Shown: positions 1 through 11,989 of the stretch, piece by piece
Numbering within the stretch: position 1 is the first letter of the stretch
How the letters are laid out: the number at the start of each line of letters is the position of its first letter
From: Sphaerosporella brunnea
Lineage: Eukaryota > Ascomycota > Pezizomycetes > Pezizales > Pyronemataceae
Direction of reading: 5' to 3'
Assembly (NCBI GenBank): GCA_008704415.1
Contig: VXIS01000010.1
Location: forward strand, 62,001 to 126,000
DNA length: 64,000 nucleotides
Position numbers and translations under genes: made by a program
Notes under the pieces: model-generated
Seen by the model: the letters and a program-made list of their open reading frames with translations, nothing else
Told to the model about the DNA's origin: nothing
Database searches by the model: none

Positions 1-935
1 CCTGTGGTGCGCTGTGCGATTCTCAAGCGTCTGGCAGTCCTCCTGCCGCGTTTCGGGTTGGGTTGGGTCACAGGGAATGGTTGACCGGTAGTGATGGGGA
101 CAAGGTGTGGTGGCGGCAGTATAGGCCTGGAGAACCGAGTGCGCGTCGTCCGTCAAGAACCAACTGAGGACAGAGCGCACTTGATCATGAACGACGGCCT
201 ACGAGCACCACGCACAACACGTGGAAGCTAATCGCCGACGAAGGCGCCGAGGAAATGGCTGCGATCGCTCCGGCGGTGGTGATTCGACCCCCGGCACCCG
301 GCAGGAGGAGCGTCCGGCGCCAGGTAGGCTCGGCGATGGATGACGCAGCGATCATGCGAGCCCAGATCTGCGACTGCGGCTAACGTAATTGGAACGCCAC
401 TCTGGCTATTATTGATGTCTGCATTCTGAAAACTGGGCGAGTATGATTGATACGGTGAATCTATTAGTGTGTGTCAATAACCTCCCTTTGCGCCGCCGGT
501 GACGATCACCCTCGTTGAACGCCACCCACTCCGTTTGTGAAAGCCCGGTGGGGACCATGGTGTTGTCGAGTACCGGTCTGCTATTGCTGTGAGAACAGAG
601 AACTCAACACCATATCTATCGGGTTCAACTGTAAGACACCGGGAGTCACAGTCAACCCACCTGTGCCGCACAGGTCCGAGCCGGTGACGCCCCACGCGGT
701 TGGCCGCGCGAACGAGAAAACCAGCGGAAATCCTACGGACTATCCAATTCAACATCCAAAGCTCGCTACGACTGCGCGCGTCATGACCGTCACTCCACGC
801 TGCAGCCGCGCTCGTGCGCCACGTTGTGGGGTAAACGCAATGCAGTGAGTTAATTAAGCACCCATAAGAGACTGGCTACGTGCACCGCGGCCTGTTCCTC
901 TTCCACTGCTGGAACCGGTCCACGTCCCCGCGCCC
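1..935. other. No recognisable gene
   Basis: I see no open frame with family similarity, no repeat shared with the rest of the window and no RNA gene here. Confidence 0.5.
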
Positions 936-1432
936 CAGTGTTCCTTGTTCAGCCGGACCAGTCCAGAGCGCAGACAGGGCCTGGATCAGTACAGTCCGCG
1001 AGATTGCTTGGGACCAGCAGCCCTTTGGAGTGGTATGGAATGGACCGATCCAGTCGACTGGATACTTCCAGCGCAGTAATGTATCACATATGGATTTTAT
1101 ATACGAACCGCCCGCAGAACTCTTTCAGGCTACTCAGCGGTGCCCAGATGGAGTTGCTGGATGCAGAGTGCATTTAGCATATCCTCAAGCTCTGTAATCT
1201 CGACATGGTTCGCGCTGATGGCCACATCTCGGTGCCAACCTTTCCGGCACTCCAAGGCGTTGACATCTTCGTCACGGAGCTGCCAACGAGTATCGTCAAT
1301 CGTGATCTCTGCGCTGCGGAAGACACGCTGTGGCTCGGTAGACAAGGCGGGTATTGACAAAAACTCCAGCGCCATTTTTGCGAGGTCTTTCCACTGAGGA
1401 TCAGCCTGTTTGCTCGCCAATTGTGCGATCAC
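936..1432 (-). mobile_element. hAT-family element, one terminus and 3' part of transposase
   Basis: The terminus CAGTGTTCC at 936 matches the terminus of the bounded hAT at 17474-18414. Next to it both copies have a subterminal stretch containing CCAGTCGACTGGAT. The hAT transposase C-terminal domain lies just inside, on the minus strand, so 936 is the 3' end of the element. I could not find the other terminus; the element probably decays or is truncated to the right of 1432. Confidence 0.6.
1130..1432 (-). pseudogene. hAT transposase C-terminal dimerisation domain (fragment)
   Basis: A 100-codon open stretch resembles the C-terminal dimerisation region of fungal hAT transposases: a helix with KDLAKMALEFLSIPA, then the conserved STEPQRVF-type turn, then a DD-R-x-x-L-x-x-EDVNALE-like helix. 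The family protein is about 600-800 residues; only the last part is present and no DDE catalytic core is visible upstream, so the copy is dead. It resembles the fragment at 17831-18052, which has the same order of motifs. What I see is the motif order; the family assignment rests on established hAT architecture. Confidence 0.75.
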
Positions 1433-1880
1433 ATCGGTTCGCTAGGACCGCACGCAATAGGACCATCCGCAATGATTCTGTGAACCTTCTTCAGGTGTTG
1501 AATCGCACTTTTCGCCCAACCAAGGGCAAATGTAACTGGGTGCTTTGAATTTGACGGGTCTCCACTCTGGGAGTCAGCACACACTGCCACGTCACGCAAG
1601 TGACTGACAAAGACTGCGGAACCATATATCTATGGCATTTTCACCGGCCCTCACCCCAAATCAAAATCTCTTCCCCATTTTCATGCAGCCAGACGTGATT
1701 CGAGCAGGGCTGTTTCCCCGCTTGGAACACTCCGGGTATGGGTCCTTGGAATCTGCCGGGTTCCGCTCGGTTGCGTGTGAGAGTAGGTGTAGACATGCAA
1801 CCAGGGTGCGAGGATAACTGTGAGGAAACCTCGGTTTGGGAGCCGGTTGAATGCTGCGAGCTCTGGCAAATCTCGTCGCT

Positions 1881-1930
1881 GTGGAACTGCTGGGAACTGC
1901 TGGGAACTGCTGGGAATCGCTGGGAACTGC
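1881..1930. repeat. 10-bp tandem repeat, five units
   Basis: Five consecutive units of TGGGAACTGC, with one or two changes in the first and fourth units. Confidence 0.85.
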
Positions 1931-3961
1931 AAGACCTTACCCTGACTCAAGCGACTGCCGTGGCGACTGATTTAGAGTTTGTAGTGGGGGTCGAAACTGG
2001 CACGCAGCGAATGACTGGCAGTTTGATGACAATTTGGGTTTTTGCGCCAGGTCTCAGGGCCCGGTCGCGAATGAAACGCGCCTTGATGATGTTCGATGGC
2101 GGTTGATCGGGGTGGCAACAGCCCAATACCCACAATGTTAGGATTGCCGATGGAACGGCACCCAGATTGAATTGATAGAGCAAAATTTGCAGCGGCAGTC
2201 ATGGTGTTGTGAAGTGTAATGTACAGGGGCAAAGTGAGGAAACCGCCAGAATTTGAACCCTCGGAGGTGGTAGACCAAGCGCACGAGCACGGCTGCAGGG
2301 TCAAGTGACAGTCATGATCCCGCTGCGAGGGCGTAGGTGCGCGGTAGTACCTGAGGTTTGGATAGTGGGCTGGGTAGTTCGGATGAATTCCGAAAACCAC
2401 TCCCAGGAGGAAACGCTGACGCCGGGAAACCCACAGTGATATCATCCACTCAGCAATCTCCCCATCGCGGTCGGTCCTCCTCATCCTTGTTGCACCGATG
2501 CCTGAAGTGTACGAAGATCAAAAAATTGATGTTTTCACCGCTTTTCGCTGAGTGGGCAACCGATGCTGTCAGATCATTGACGAGAAAAGACAAAACCCCT
2601 TGGCCTTCCTGTTCTCCAAAAACCGCGTTGTGTTCGTAGCCTGAGGCTTCTAGAGCTCTGCGCGCTTTTTCCTGAGCGGATACAAATTGGAAGCCGTTGT
2701 TTTTGCGCGGCATCGTAGACCTTTGCTCGGTAGAAAAATCCAGGATCGTCACACATATCATCAGCGGTGATGACAGGTACCAAGCCTGCGACGGCTTGAG
2801 AGGGGGACGCAACGGACTTCTGGTGGGTGAATCGCGACCATCAGATCGGTTTCCTAGCGGTTGCCCAATGGGGCTAATGAAAGGTCCCGGTTTGTTGTGT
2901 TTTTCTGCAAATTCAGCTTACCAACGGGTGTCCACCGGAGGTTATCTACGCACAATAGTCCAACAAACGTTGTGTGTTCAGGGACATCGTCAAGTGATGG
3001 GTGCTCAATCATAAGTCATTATTAGGGCAGTTGACGGTAGTGACACTGCAAAACGTACCCTGCCGGCTGAAAGGATCCTCGCGGACACTGATGATAGGGT
3101 GTATAAGTCCGATATGCCGAGCGCAGATCGTCGTAGGGGCCGGGAAAAGTCACAGGAAGACACAAAGATGCCCACTGCGTGTGGGTCGGGGCTCAAAGGA
3201 ACCCTTGCGAGATCAATAGCAAGCCAGCGTGTGCACGGCAATGCGTGGCATCCACTGGGAGCTCGGCGCCTACATCTGCGGTTGGCCTGCAGACCCTGTG
3301 GTGATAATCACTAGGTGGTGGATGCCTGAAATCGCCGCATCTTTAATTGGTGCAATCGTGGTGGTAAACTATTGGCTGACAGGTGTAGTCTGCCGGTTCG
3401 CGGTCCTGTTCCCCACCCGGATGCAACCTTGGTTATACAGCGTGGTGGGCGGTGCCCCGTCGGCTTAGGTCGCCATCAGACTCCGCCACGTCACACACGC
3501 CACGTCACGGGGCGGTCTCCAGTGTCCGATTGACGCTCTGGCTCCAGTGACACGTCACCACATCCCTCGTTGGCAGCCAGTATCGTAGGACTCGGTTTCG
3601 CCCGGAAAATAACCATCGCTGAATTCTCCATTCTCGAAGTCAGGTCAAGGTCTCAGCTAGCCACGCGCGCGGCAGACTGCTCTCCTGCACCGATTTGCAG
3701 TTGCAGCGACTGCATGGGGTGCCGCAATTCTTTGGGAGCCCAACGCCTACATACCGGAGATCCATGGGACGATGCTGCCCCTAGGGAGCCCAATGCCTGG
3801 CCGTTGCAACGCTGCGAATCCATGGCATCCGTATGGCGCACCGAGAACTCTTGGAGCTTTGAGGCATGAGGTTTGGAGGTAGTGATGGTACATGCGATTT
3901 TGTTATTTACAAGCTATCTAGCGAACGGCTACATACTGAATTAGTCAAATTGACCGGTTCG

Positions 3962-4285
3962 GGAGTGGCTGAAGCGCAGTGAGTCACCGCCGCCCAGGAT
4001 GCTCCTGGCTGCTCACCGGGAGATTGATAGACCCACTCGAGACACCTGTGATGGTTCCAGGACAATGCTGTGGAAGATGGATGCATTATTACCTTCTGCT
4101 TGCTGGACCTGGGATTTGCCCAAATCACAATATAACACTCACTGGGAGCGGATGGAGTGTGGTGGGTCCCTGCAGCCTGCAATGCACTCGCAAGCTGACC
4201 GGATGCATAAGGAACCTGCCCAAGTGACCTGGCAATGTTCCAGGACAATGTGGTAGATGAAGGTGGTACCATCACCATCTGCTTA
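3962..4285. repeat. Imperfect two-copy tandem duplication, offset about 183 bp
   Basis: The block around TTCCAGGACAATG (4055 and 4238) and its flanks, from GGGAG-rich start to CATCTGCTT-like end, occurs twice in the same orientation with substantial divergence. The minus-strand translation also shows the duplication. No transposon features were seen. Confidence 0.6.
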
Positions 4286-4773
4286 CTTTGGCGATCGAAT
4301 TTCCTGAACCTCGAGATTACTCAGAGTGATCGATTTGGGCTGCAATGATAGAATGGGCCAATTAACACGATTGCACTCATTGCAAGGGGACGAAGAGCGG
4401 TGAGAGTACGGAGCCCAGGATGCTTTGAAAAGAGAACAGGGGGCATAATAGACCCGGGAGCAGATACACTAACCCCCACGTCACCCAGACCTCAAAACCT
4501 ACAGCCGACCATGGTATCACAGCATACACCACAGATACAGTTTTGTCACTATGGGAGGGTTCGTGTCTCACCGCAATTGGACGACTTTGACGTGTATATC
4601 ACGAAAGAAAAGCCACCCAGACAACGCCGTCGAAAGACTTCCATACGGTAACTGTTGCTTCGTCCACCTCCTTCTTAACTGCCTTTTCAACACCAGATGC
4701 ATCAGATAGCGCATGCCCTTTCTGACAGCACATATTTTATGTATCTGAAAAAGCGCCAGCTCAGGTGGGTGAT

Positions 4774-5098
4774 TTGTGTTGCACACGAGCGGAGTCGGGT
4801 CGAGATCCGGGTAGACTCGAGTCCGCCCGTGAAATTGTCACGCTCGACTCGTGAGTCCGAGCCCGGGCAGCATGGACTCGAGGTAAAGATCTAGTCCGCC
4901 ATATAAAATCACATTTTGACGCACGCGAGAGCTGTTGCAGGGCAATGTAAATTATCTATGATCGTAGAAAGCTCGAATGAGTCGAGTCAGACCCGAGCTC
5001 AAACATTTTTCGATCGAGCGGACTCGAGTGCAAAAACACATAGACTCGAGAGGGCTCGTGTTCGCCGCTCGAGCTGGCTCCGCTGGTGCTCAACACCA
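4774..5098. mobile_element. Non-autonomous hAT (XhoI-rich family), complete 325 bp
   Basis: The left end TTGTGTTGCACACGAGCGGA and the right end, read in reverse as TGGTGTTGAGCACCAGCGGA, form imperfect terminal inverted repeats. They are flanked by 8-bp direct repeats TGGGTGAT (4766-4773) and TGCGTGAT (5099-5106), 7 of 8 identical, the target length expected for hAT. The subterminal regions are packed with CTCGAG palindromes. An internal block ending in ATCTATGATCG is shared with the copies at 26421, 32430-33790 and 53339. No coding part remains. Confidence 0.85.
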
Positions 5099-6260
5099 TG
5101 CGTGATACGTTCAAGTCGGTCATAAGCCTCCGAGTCCCCCCTTTGTAGGTCAAATCCAATACTAACATCAAACCAAGCTGCTGTGGATACTGCAGTTTGA
5201 TATATCGAGCTTGTCGATGTATTTGAAACACGCGGTAGGGGTGAAATTGAAACATCCAAGGCCAGTGCAAACAGAACATTTATGGGGTTTAAATTTGAAT
5301 GCGCGGCTCTCGGCGATGACCAAAGTGAGGGCGTGGAACCCCGACATTGAGTCCTGCATGACAGGCCCCGGTATTGATTACGAAATTGATCATGTATCCA
5401 CTCACGATATGGAGCTGACCAACAGGATACACTAGGGGGGTCTCAACCACCCTACTTTCGCGATGTACGGGGTGACATGTGGAAAAAAATACTCAGAATT
5501 TCGAGAAACGCTGATTGCCGACATCACAACAATGCGGGTATACCACCACGGCCTTCTGAAGTCCCGTTTGCGTACCATTCCAGCACCATTCTACAACGCA
5601 ACGGGACACCACCGCACCGAATAACGCACACAATCATAGCGAGGAACTCCACAAACGCTGTGAGATACCCCGATGTTGCTCGGCGCTATTGCGCCAGCGT
5701 TATGCGGAATTGTTTTTTACTGCTCGGAAAATACAGCAGCTGATACTGGTAAAGTTTAGATGCAAACCGTGTCCTGCAGACAAGGGGCATTGCTGCAGCC
5801 TCCAGAACAAATTCAACCGTTGGCAGACAACACCACAAAAGCTCAAGTGTACCAATACACGCTGTGAGGGCGACTGGAAGAACGATTGTGGGGATAAGGA
5901 TGAAAGAGATGCGGGACCTGGTGCTGTCCGTTTGTTACGTGGCACGCAGTAGATACAACGTCCCACGTGTGTATGGAGCAAGAGGTGGAAGAAGGCACAC
6001 AGCAGAAGGAACATGATATGGGGTCAATATAATGGAGCGTCTCCTGTCTCAATTTCAACAGGTGCCCTTCGTGAAAATGTTCCTGGTTAAAGAGGAGTTT
6101 GACGGCCTAATGTAGCCTTGGAAGGCTCGGTGGACGGGGGATTTTGGGGCCTTAGGGTTCAGTACCCGCTGGGAGTACGTAGGAATGGTCGCTCGTAGAA
6201 GCGTGTTGGGCAATACCCCCTGCAGCCGTTCTCATTGTTAAAAACATGTTCGCCACGGAG
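5099..6260. other. No recognisable gene
   Basis: Short overlapping open frames only; nothing with a motif, repeat or promoter that I can support. Confidence 0.4.
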
Positions 6261-6718
6261 TCAATCACACCTGCCAGTTCCGCGGAATGCTTGTTGCGCA
6301 TTGCCGCCATTTCGCGTTTGTGGGTATGCTCCTCCTTTTGTGTCGTCCGCTTTTGTTCCGCCCGCGCTTTTTGACACGGCTTCTGTCCGGTCCTCGATTT
6401 CTAACCTTCTTTTCACCAGATCTTTCTCCACTATATCTCTTTGATTGTTCCGCCCATATTGCAAATCAAGCCGGTTTCTCTCCATGCTCTCAGTGGTCTC
6501 CGAAACATCCCTCATCCGGTTGGTCGCTGCATATACCGCTGGTTGTTGCCCCCCCCCCCCTCCACATTGCTTCTCTCACTTGCCTTTCCGCTTTTCTGCT
6601 AACGTTCAAGATTTTTTTGTCGGTCCCTCTGACTCTCTTGTCTATCACAAGTGCCACGCTGACACAGCGACTACTCTGCCCTCTTACCTGTAGTTTCACA
6701 TGTTGCGGGTACATTGGT

Positions 6719-7492
6719 TTAATGATGCACCTCTCGACGGCTGCTCCTGATTTCCTCGTCTAGTTCCTCCTCCTCCTGCTCCTCTTTGTCAGCCTGATAC
6801 ACTACAGATGCATCGTCGTCTGAATTTTGGATGGCCACGGTACGTTCTCTTGTCTTTGCCTTGAACGGATCGCGGAGAAGGTCCAGGATGCCCGTGTGGA
6901 GTACTCCCTCCGGTAGTCCAGCGTTTGGTTTGTCCACCAAAACCTGGTCCATTTCCCACGACATTTTTTTTTTCTTTTGTGAGAGTTTCATCCAAGGTGG
7001 TATCACCTCCATCTTTCCCTGCGCCGGTTGTGTTTGCTCCAGCCCAAGCACTATTATACTCGCGAACGGTACCATCTTGCTCGGCCAGGATCGGTGTCGA
7101 TTTCTTTGCTGCTCGCAAACACGGAACGTTTCCAGCGCACAGGCTCCAGGGCGTATCCCCCCACGCCCCCGCTTGGGGGCCACGGCTTTTTTTTCGGAAT
7201 TGGCTGGCTGTTTCCACCACTCCAAGATGGTAAAGGTTTGTTCGTCGGCCCTTCCTCGTTTCATTTGTTGCCAGTAAAGAATGGCGTATGTTGCTGCATG
7301 GTTCAACTGACCAGCGATACCTTCTTTCTTTCCTTGTTGTCTTTTTTCGGGGGCATTGTGGTGCCAGTTTGTGACGCCTAGACGTGTCGCTTGAATTTTA
7401 TGGCCGAGCTTTCGCGCCCGCCAAGGAGCATATGTCGTGGTGCAGCCACGCACTTTCACACTGGTGACCGCGAGAGGGTTGAGCGAGGCCAC
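6719..7492 (-). pseudogene. Unidentified coding-looking ORF, 257 codons
   Basis: A minus-strand open frame rich in Lys, Glu and Gln ends in an acidic run (EEQEEEELDEEIRSSRRE). The reading frame crosses an A-rich run opposite 6966-6974. Downstream on the same strand two further open stretches (6490-6714 and 6261-6515) continue with similar charged composition but in shifted frames, around a 12-C tract at 6549-6560. This could be a decayed gene with homopolymer frameshifts, or chance. I recognise no domain and see no start context or TATA box, so the call is weak. Confidence 0.25.
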
Positions 7493-8069
7493 GTCGGCGG
7501 CGGGGCGCGGTCGTAGCTACACACAAATGTCGGATAGAACGGCACGCTGGTGTCACGGTTCTCGATAGCCTCGCGACATTGTCGCCAACATTTTTGATTT
7601 ACGTTCCCACCCCGTACGTTGCGAACGGGGGTTATTGAGACCCCCACATATCTAGATTAAGAATGTCTGTGCAGCTGCGTTCACGCGGTGAGGGTTACAA
7701 AAGTCAGCCCACTGCTGCAGCGTGTTTACTGATGCCGGGGTTCCAGCGTCGACCATCAACGGCGGGCGGGTGTGGGTGTCGTTTGGCCCCGGGGGGGGGT
7801 CTTTGGCTGAGGGTTATGCGCACTCGCGTAGATAGATTCACGGGAGATCACTGTCGGTCGCACAGTTTATGGTCAGATCATTTTCGAAAGCTCTAACCGC
7901 TACGGTTTATCCCAGAGCCTGGTGTGCTGCCACCCCCCAGGCGAATGGCTACGAGAGAACATGAAACCCTAAATTTGAAATGTGCCTTCACCGTAATCCC
8001 GCCCAACAGTGTCCGGCGGTATTCCCGCTCATTCCTGATCGCGGCAAGCACCATTGGAAAGTAACAACA
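7493..8069. other. No recognisable gene
   Basis: Includes a nine-G run near 7791. No supported feature. Confidence 0.4.
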
Positions 8070-8284
8070 TTAAACCGGGCCCTTGTCGCGGGCAAGAAGC
8101 TCGGTAACCTGCTCGCAGAGGAGGTTGCCCTTGTTGATGAAAGTCTGGACTGTGGCCTCCAGTCCGGCGTTCGTGGTCTCACGCTCGGTGTTCTTCTTGG
8201 TGAGAGACTGGACGGCGTCCTTGGAGGCCGAAAGATTGGATCTCACGGTGTCCAGTTCGGTCGCGAGAGCGGTGTACTTCTCGG

Positions 8285-9317
8285 CAGGGCTACCAATACA
8301 CGGGCCGGCCCGTGGGGCAAATGGGGCCCCACAATGTAGGTCAGGCCGGCCCGTGCACCTGACGTCTGGATGTCTGATAGATGCCTGGGGGTGCCGGTTA
8401 TTCGGCGATTTTCTTGGGGCCGATAATGGGGCAACCTCCGAGCGCACTGTCGCCGTCGATAGCACCACACCATTGAACGCTCGATGATCGCAACGTACTG
8501 TTGCGCATCGACTTCTGCAGAAGTCGCTGCTTAGCTCCATCTGCCAACACATCATACGTCTCCGGGGTCACGCCCCAATAGGCGTGGAAGCTCCACCCCA
8601 TCATGCTCTCCTGGAGCGGGTCCCGGGCGTATTTTATTGCGACTGGAATGTCGTTGGCCGTCACCTCGTGGGCAACCACATTTCTTCGGATACGTGCAGA
8701 GTCGGGTTTGTGGATGCGATCCCGGAGGTCTTTGATGGACATGCCAGCGCGCCCTGCGGCTGCCGCCAAGTCGGTAACCTGACTATAGAAGTATCCTGGG
8801 TTCGGGTGGTTCGGGTCAGGACTGCCAATAGACGGGCCGGCCTGTGGGGCAAACAGGGCCCAACAACGTGGCTCAGGCCAGGGTGTGAGCCTGGCGCCTC
8901 AGACAGGTTCCGGGCGACCTCTCGAGGTCTGGATGTCTCATAGGTGCCTGGCGGTGCCGGTTACTCGGCGATTTCCTTGGTGCCGATAATGGGGCAACCT
9001 CCGAGTGCACCAAGTGATCAAAACCCGGGCCTTTGAGGATGGATACCAAAGTGGTCCTTGTTGGGGAGAGCAATTGTAGATTGTTCGCGCCAATGCTGAC
9101 CGCTCCTTGGGGTCGTTGTGTTCTTTAAACATGGTAGATACTTCAGGTGCCTGGCGGGCCCCGCAACTACATGTCGCGCTTCATCCGGGGCCCGTGCGCA
9201 CCTGGATCTCGGTCCAAGATGGCTGGTCCAAACGCGCCTCGATTGGAAAAGCCCGTTTAATTAAAATGGGTTCAGACAGCGCCGAAAGCCGGACTGGCCG
9301 GTCTATTGGCAGCCCGG
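8285..9317. mobile_element. Non-autonomous hAT with perfect 8-bp target duplication
   Basis: The ends are CAGGGCTACCAATACACGGG on the left and, read in reverse, CCGGGCTGCCAATAGACCGG on the right. They are flanked by identical 8-bp repeats CTTCTCGG at 8277-8284 and 9318-9325. Related ends occur at 46168, 57197-57932 and 58430-59064. Inside, the block 8285-8455 is repeated in direct orientation at 8818-9010, bracketing an ORF-like fragment, so the element is composite. It interrupts the coiled-coil pseudogene. Confidence 0.9.
8430..8816 (-). pseudogene. ORF fragment carried inside the hAT
   Basis: Between the two direct repeats of the hAT, the minus strand encodes an uninterrupted stretch beginning PGYFYSQVTDLAAAAGRAGM and containing IKDLRDRIHKPDSARIRRN and SFHAYWGVTPETYDVL. 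The composition is protein-like, but I recognise no family and it does not resemble a hAT transposase. It may be a captured host gene fragment or part of an element-encoded protein that I do not know. Confidence 0.4.
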
Positions 9318-10193
9318 CTTCTCGGTGAGAGTCTTGACACTTTCCTTGGTAGACGCGAGTTCGGATCTCACGTTGTCCAGTTCGGTCGCGAGTGCGGTCA
9401 TCCTGGAAGTCAAGTCGGATGTCACATTTGCCAGCTCTCTAGCGAACGCAGTGTCGCGATCGGTCCGGGCTTGAATGGACTCCGCGAGTGCCTCATCCTT
9501 TGCAGAGAGGTCAGTCACAGTCGCCTCATACTTGTCGTATCCTCCGCATCTCGGATCCATCGCTGTTTGCACGACTGGTTGAAGGCGCGTGCGATCTTGG
9601 TGATATCAGTGCTGTGTTTGCGACGCTCGTTGATAGCTTGGACGTGCTCGTGGAGATGCTTGCCTCGATCCGTAGCCGGCACTGCCCACAACACGTGGAC
9701 ATTGAGCTCAAACTCGAGCATCTTCTTCAGTCTGCGAGCGCCCTGTTCGGGGTTCCGAATCCAGGCTTCAACAGCCTGGATCGCCTCCCCGAACGTGACC
9801 GTGTCAACATCGTTCGGAAAGCGGCTGAACCGCGGTGGCCGGTCCTCGTGGAGCGATACCATGTCGCGGACTATCTGCTCATCGCCGCCACCGAATGCGA
9901 CGAATTGGTAACGGTGCTCAGCAGACAGCAAGTGCTGCATCAGGGGGGTTGGCGAGGGCTGGACAACCGTTTCCCAGTAGTTGTGGCTTAGGTATCTACC
10001 ACCGCTGACGCGGGTGAACTGGGATACACGGTCAGTACATCGGTGTATCGATAGCGCAGGGAGTTCCTTACCACCACAAGCACCTCTCGCAACCCGCGCT
10101 TGCAGTTCGTGAGCTCCTTGTGGGCAAGAGCCTGAGTGTCGGCGGGTTGGCTCTACTGCTGGAGGGCGTCGCTCAGCACCTAGTGCTGTGCAC

Positions 10194-10600
10194 GGGTCGG
10201 GGCGCCCCGACGGGGCACGGGGCACGACGGGGCGGCGACCGCATCAACGGACCCCGATCCACCCCGCCCGGCCCCGGCCGCCCCGTCGACAACCCGGGCA
10301 CCCCGTCGCTGACCTGGCCACCTCGTCGGAAACCCGGCCACCCCGTACATTACAAAATGCCGGGTGTCTACCGGAGACGCCGTGTTCTTGAATTCCAGTG
10401 TCAGACGAACATCCTGTGTGCCAATTGGACGGGGAAGTGTACCGGCGCTCATTGCCCCACATAGATCAGTCTCACCTCGCCGCCGCCCCGAGATTCCCCG
10501 TCGCACCCCGATACGCCGCGCCCAACCCCGATCACCCCGTCGTGCCCAGGTGCACCACGCCCTGCCCCGGCCTACCCCGCCGCGCTCCGACCCCTCGGTA
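10194..10600. mobile_element. GC-rich insert with inverted CCCCGTCG-type repeats
   Basis: About 400 bp of very GC-rich sequence. The left end has GGGTCGGGGCGCCCCGACGG and the right end reads in reverse GGGGTCGGAGCGCGGCGGGG, with many CCCCG and GACGGGG motifs in mirrored arrangement around a more ordinary core (10350-10450). It sits in exon 1 of the broken gene. I found no convincing target duplication, so it may be a diverged MITE or a local amplification. Confidence 0.45.
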
Positions 10601-10806
10601 ACCTTGGTGATCTCCGGCTGTCGACCCGTGACGGTGTCCGTTCTAAAGACCGCGTCATCTGCGAGACCGGCGTGCGAAATGATGGCGGAACCGATGGTGT
10701 CGATCGCGTCGCATCGCTCTTGATCATCGTTCCGGAGGCGCTTAGCTGCGCGCTCAACTTGAAGGGACTCGGCATCGCGCTTGGTGCCGATGAGGCTGAT
10801 ATCCAT

Positions 10807-11989
10807 CGTCCTGGCGGCAGCCAGGACTGCAAAGCCCGAGCGGTTACCGGTACGCGGGGCCGTCGCGATGTTGACAGCGGTCGTGGGGATAGTGGGAGTA
10901 TTTGAGGTGGTGTTGCAGGTTGTGGTGTGTCTGATAGGAGGTTTGGAGGGTGGGGAGGGGTCAAGAATTAGAAGCGATTAGGGCTGGGAGACTACCTGGT
11001 GACGGTGGTGAGGGCTGACCCTCAGCCGAATCATACAAAGCGACTCGGCGGACTATGTTTTTCGCCTTATCAGTGGGGTACATAGCGGCGCGCGTTGCAT
11101 TGAAATGCACCTCGCGATCCCAAGAATGCCGAGTCCACCATCAAGGGGACCCATACAACAGCGAACCGCAGGAGGACCCACGGAGCAACTTGGCCGGTAA
11201 ATTGATCAGACAAAACCGCGCCAGGCGGGATGGATGCTTCGAACGGAATCACCCTCTCGCGAGCAACGGAAATACTTTCATACCCCTGATAATATTTGCG
11301 TTCCATGCCGGTTTCGCGTGAGCCCCCGCCGGTAAGATGCAGGCACTCTGAGCTTTGCCAACACGAACACCAGAATATATCCACCGATAGTTACCCAGTT
11401 GCACGAGGTGGCGAGCATCAATCCGAGTTGCGCTGGAGATGGTATCACCGGAGGCAGACCGACTGTCAGTGGCCGGTCAGCACGCTACGTTCAAGGGAGA
11501 GGGGGGGGGGGGGCAGTCCCTGAAGCAGTTTTAACTTAGACTGCGTCTCCTGGATTTCAAAGAGGAGGTGTACATCTCGACCTATACAGGTGTTGCACGA
11601 TGGAGGGAACAATGAATGTAAAATCGAATATGCTGCGACTAGAAGTTTACGGTCTGTGCTTTCGACGTATGCTCGATGCGAGTGCTGATTGTGTCCGTTG
11701 TGCAACACAAGGCTACCTTCCCATCCACTCCCTTCCCTGCGCACAGTCCCATCATGCATAGTATCCCACTCGGCTATTTCCTGCCCGGAAAGCCAATGCG
11801 CAACAGGTAACCTGTGTTTGCTGTTATTAGCGGGCGAATCGGATCGGCTTGGAAAACGATTTGCCGTATTTTACCTTCTTCCGGATTTCGACTGTGCGTG
11901 CGGGGCGGGCGACAACAGGCGCGGCGAGGGCGACACTCTGTGCGGAGCGTAGGGCGACAATCTGGGGGCCCAGCACGGGGCGTGGTCAG
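10807..11989. other. No recognisable gene; includes a 13-G tract
   Basis: The left part is the upstream region of the broken gene and has a pyrimidine-rich leader on the minus strand. A run of 13 G lies at 11501-11513. I see no supported gene. Confidence 0.4.

Larger units (their letters stand above)
1433..4773. other. Long stretch without a recognisable gene
   Basis: Several open frames of 100-170 codons occur on both strands (for example 1972-2484 and 2450-2812 minus), but they overlap each other, have no recognisable motif and no supporting splice or promoter signals. Two small tandem repeats lie inside and are listed separately. Confidence 0.4.
8070..10806 (-). pseudogene. Broken coiled-coil gene, paralogue of 23985-25729
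   Basis: Read on the minus strand the gene starts at ATG 10806. Exon 1 carries a nuclear-signal-like KRLRNDD stretch and is interrupted by a GC-rich insert (10194-10600) and a stop. Exon 1 resumes to 10072, ending ...REVLVV. A 53-nt intron (10071-10019) follows, with GTAAGG donor, CTGAC branch-like site and CCCAG acceptor, in phase 0. Exon 2 is open to about 9545, where a frameshift moves into a coiled-coil tail with repeated ALATELDxVRS units. A hAT (8285-9317) splits that tail. With one copy of its 8-bp target duplication the tail reads on in frame (TLTEKYTALATELD) to a stop at 8070. The intron position and phase match the intact gene at 23985-25729, and the downstream core (EAIQAVEAW / EAAIRAVVYW) aligns with it. 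Function unknown. Confidence 0.7.

Noticed and set aside
2230..2320. tRNA-like B-box (GGTTCAAATTC on the minus strand)
   Set aside because: No acceptor stem, anticodon arm or A-box could be paired around it.
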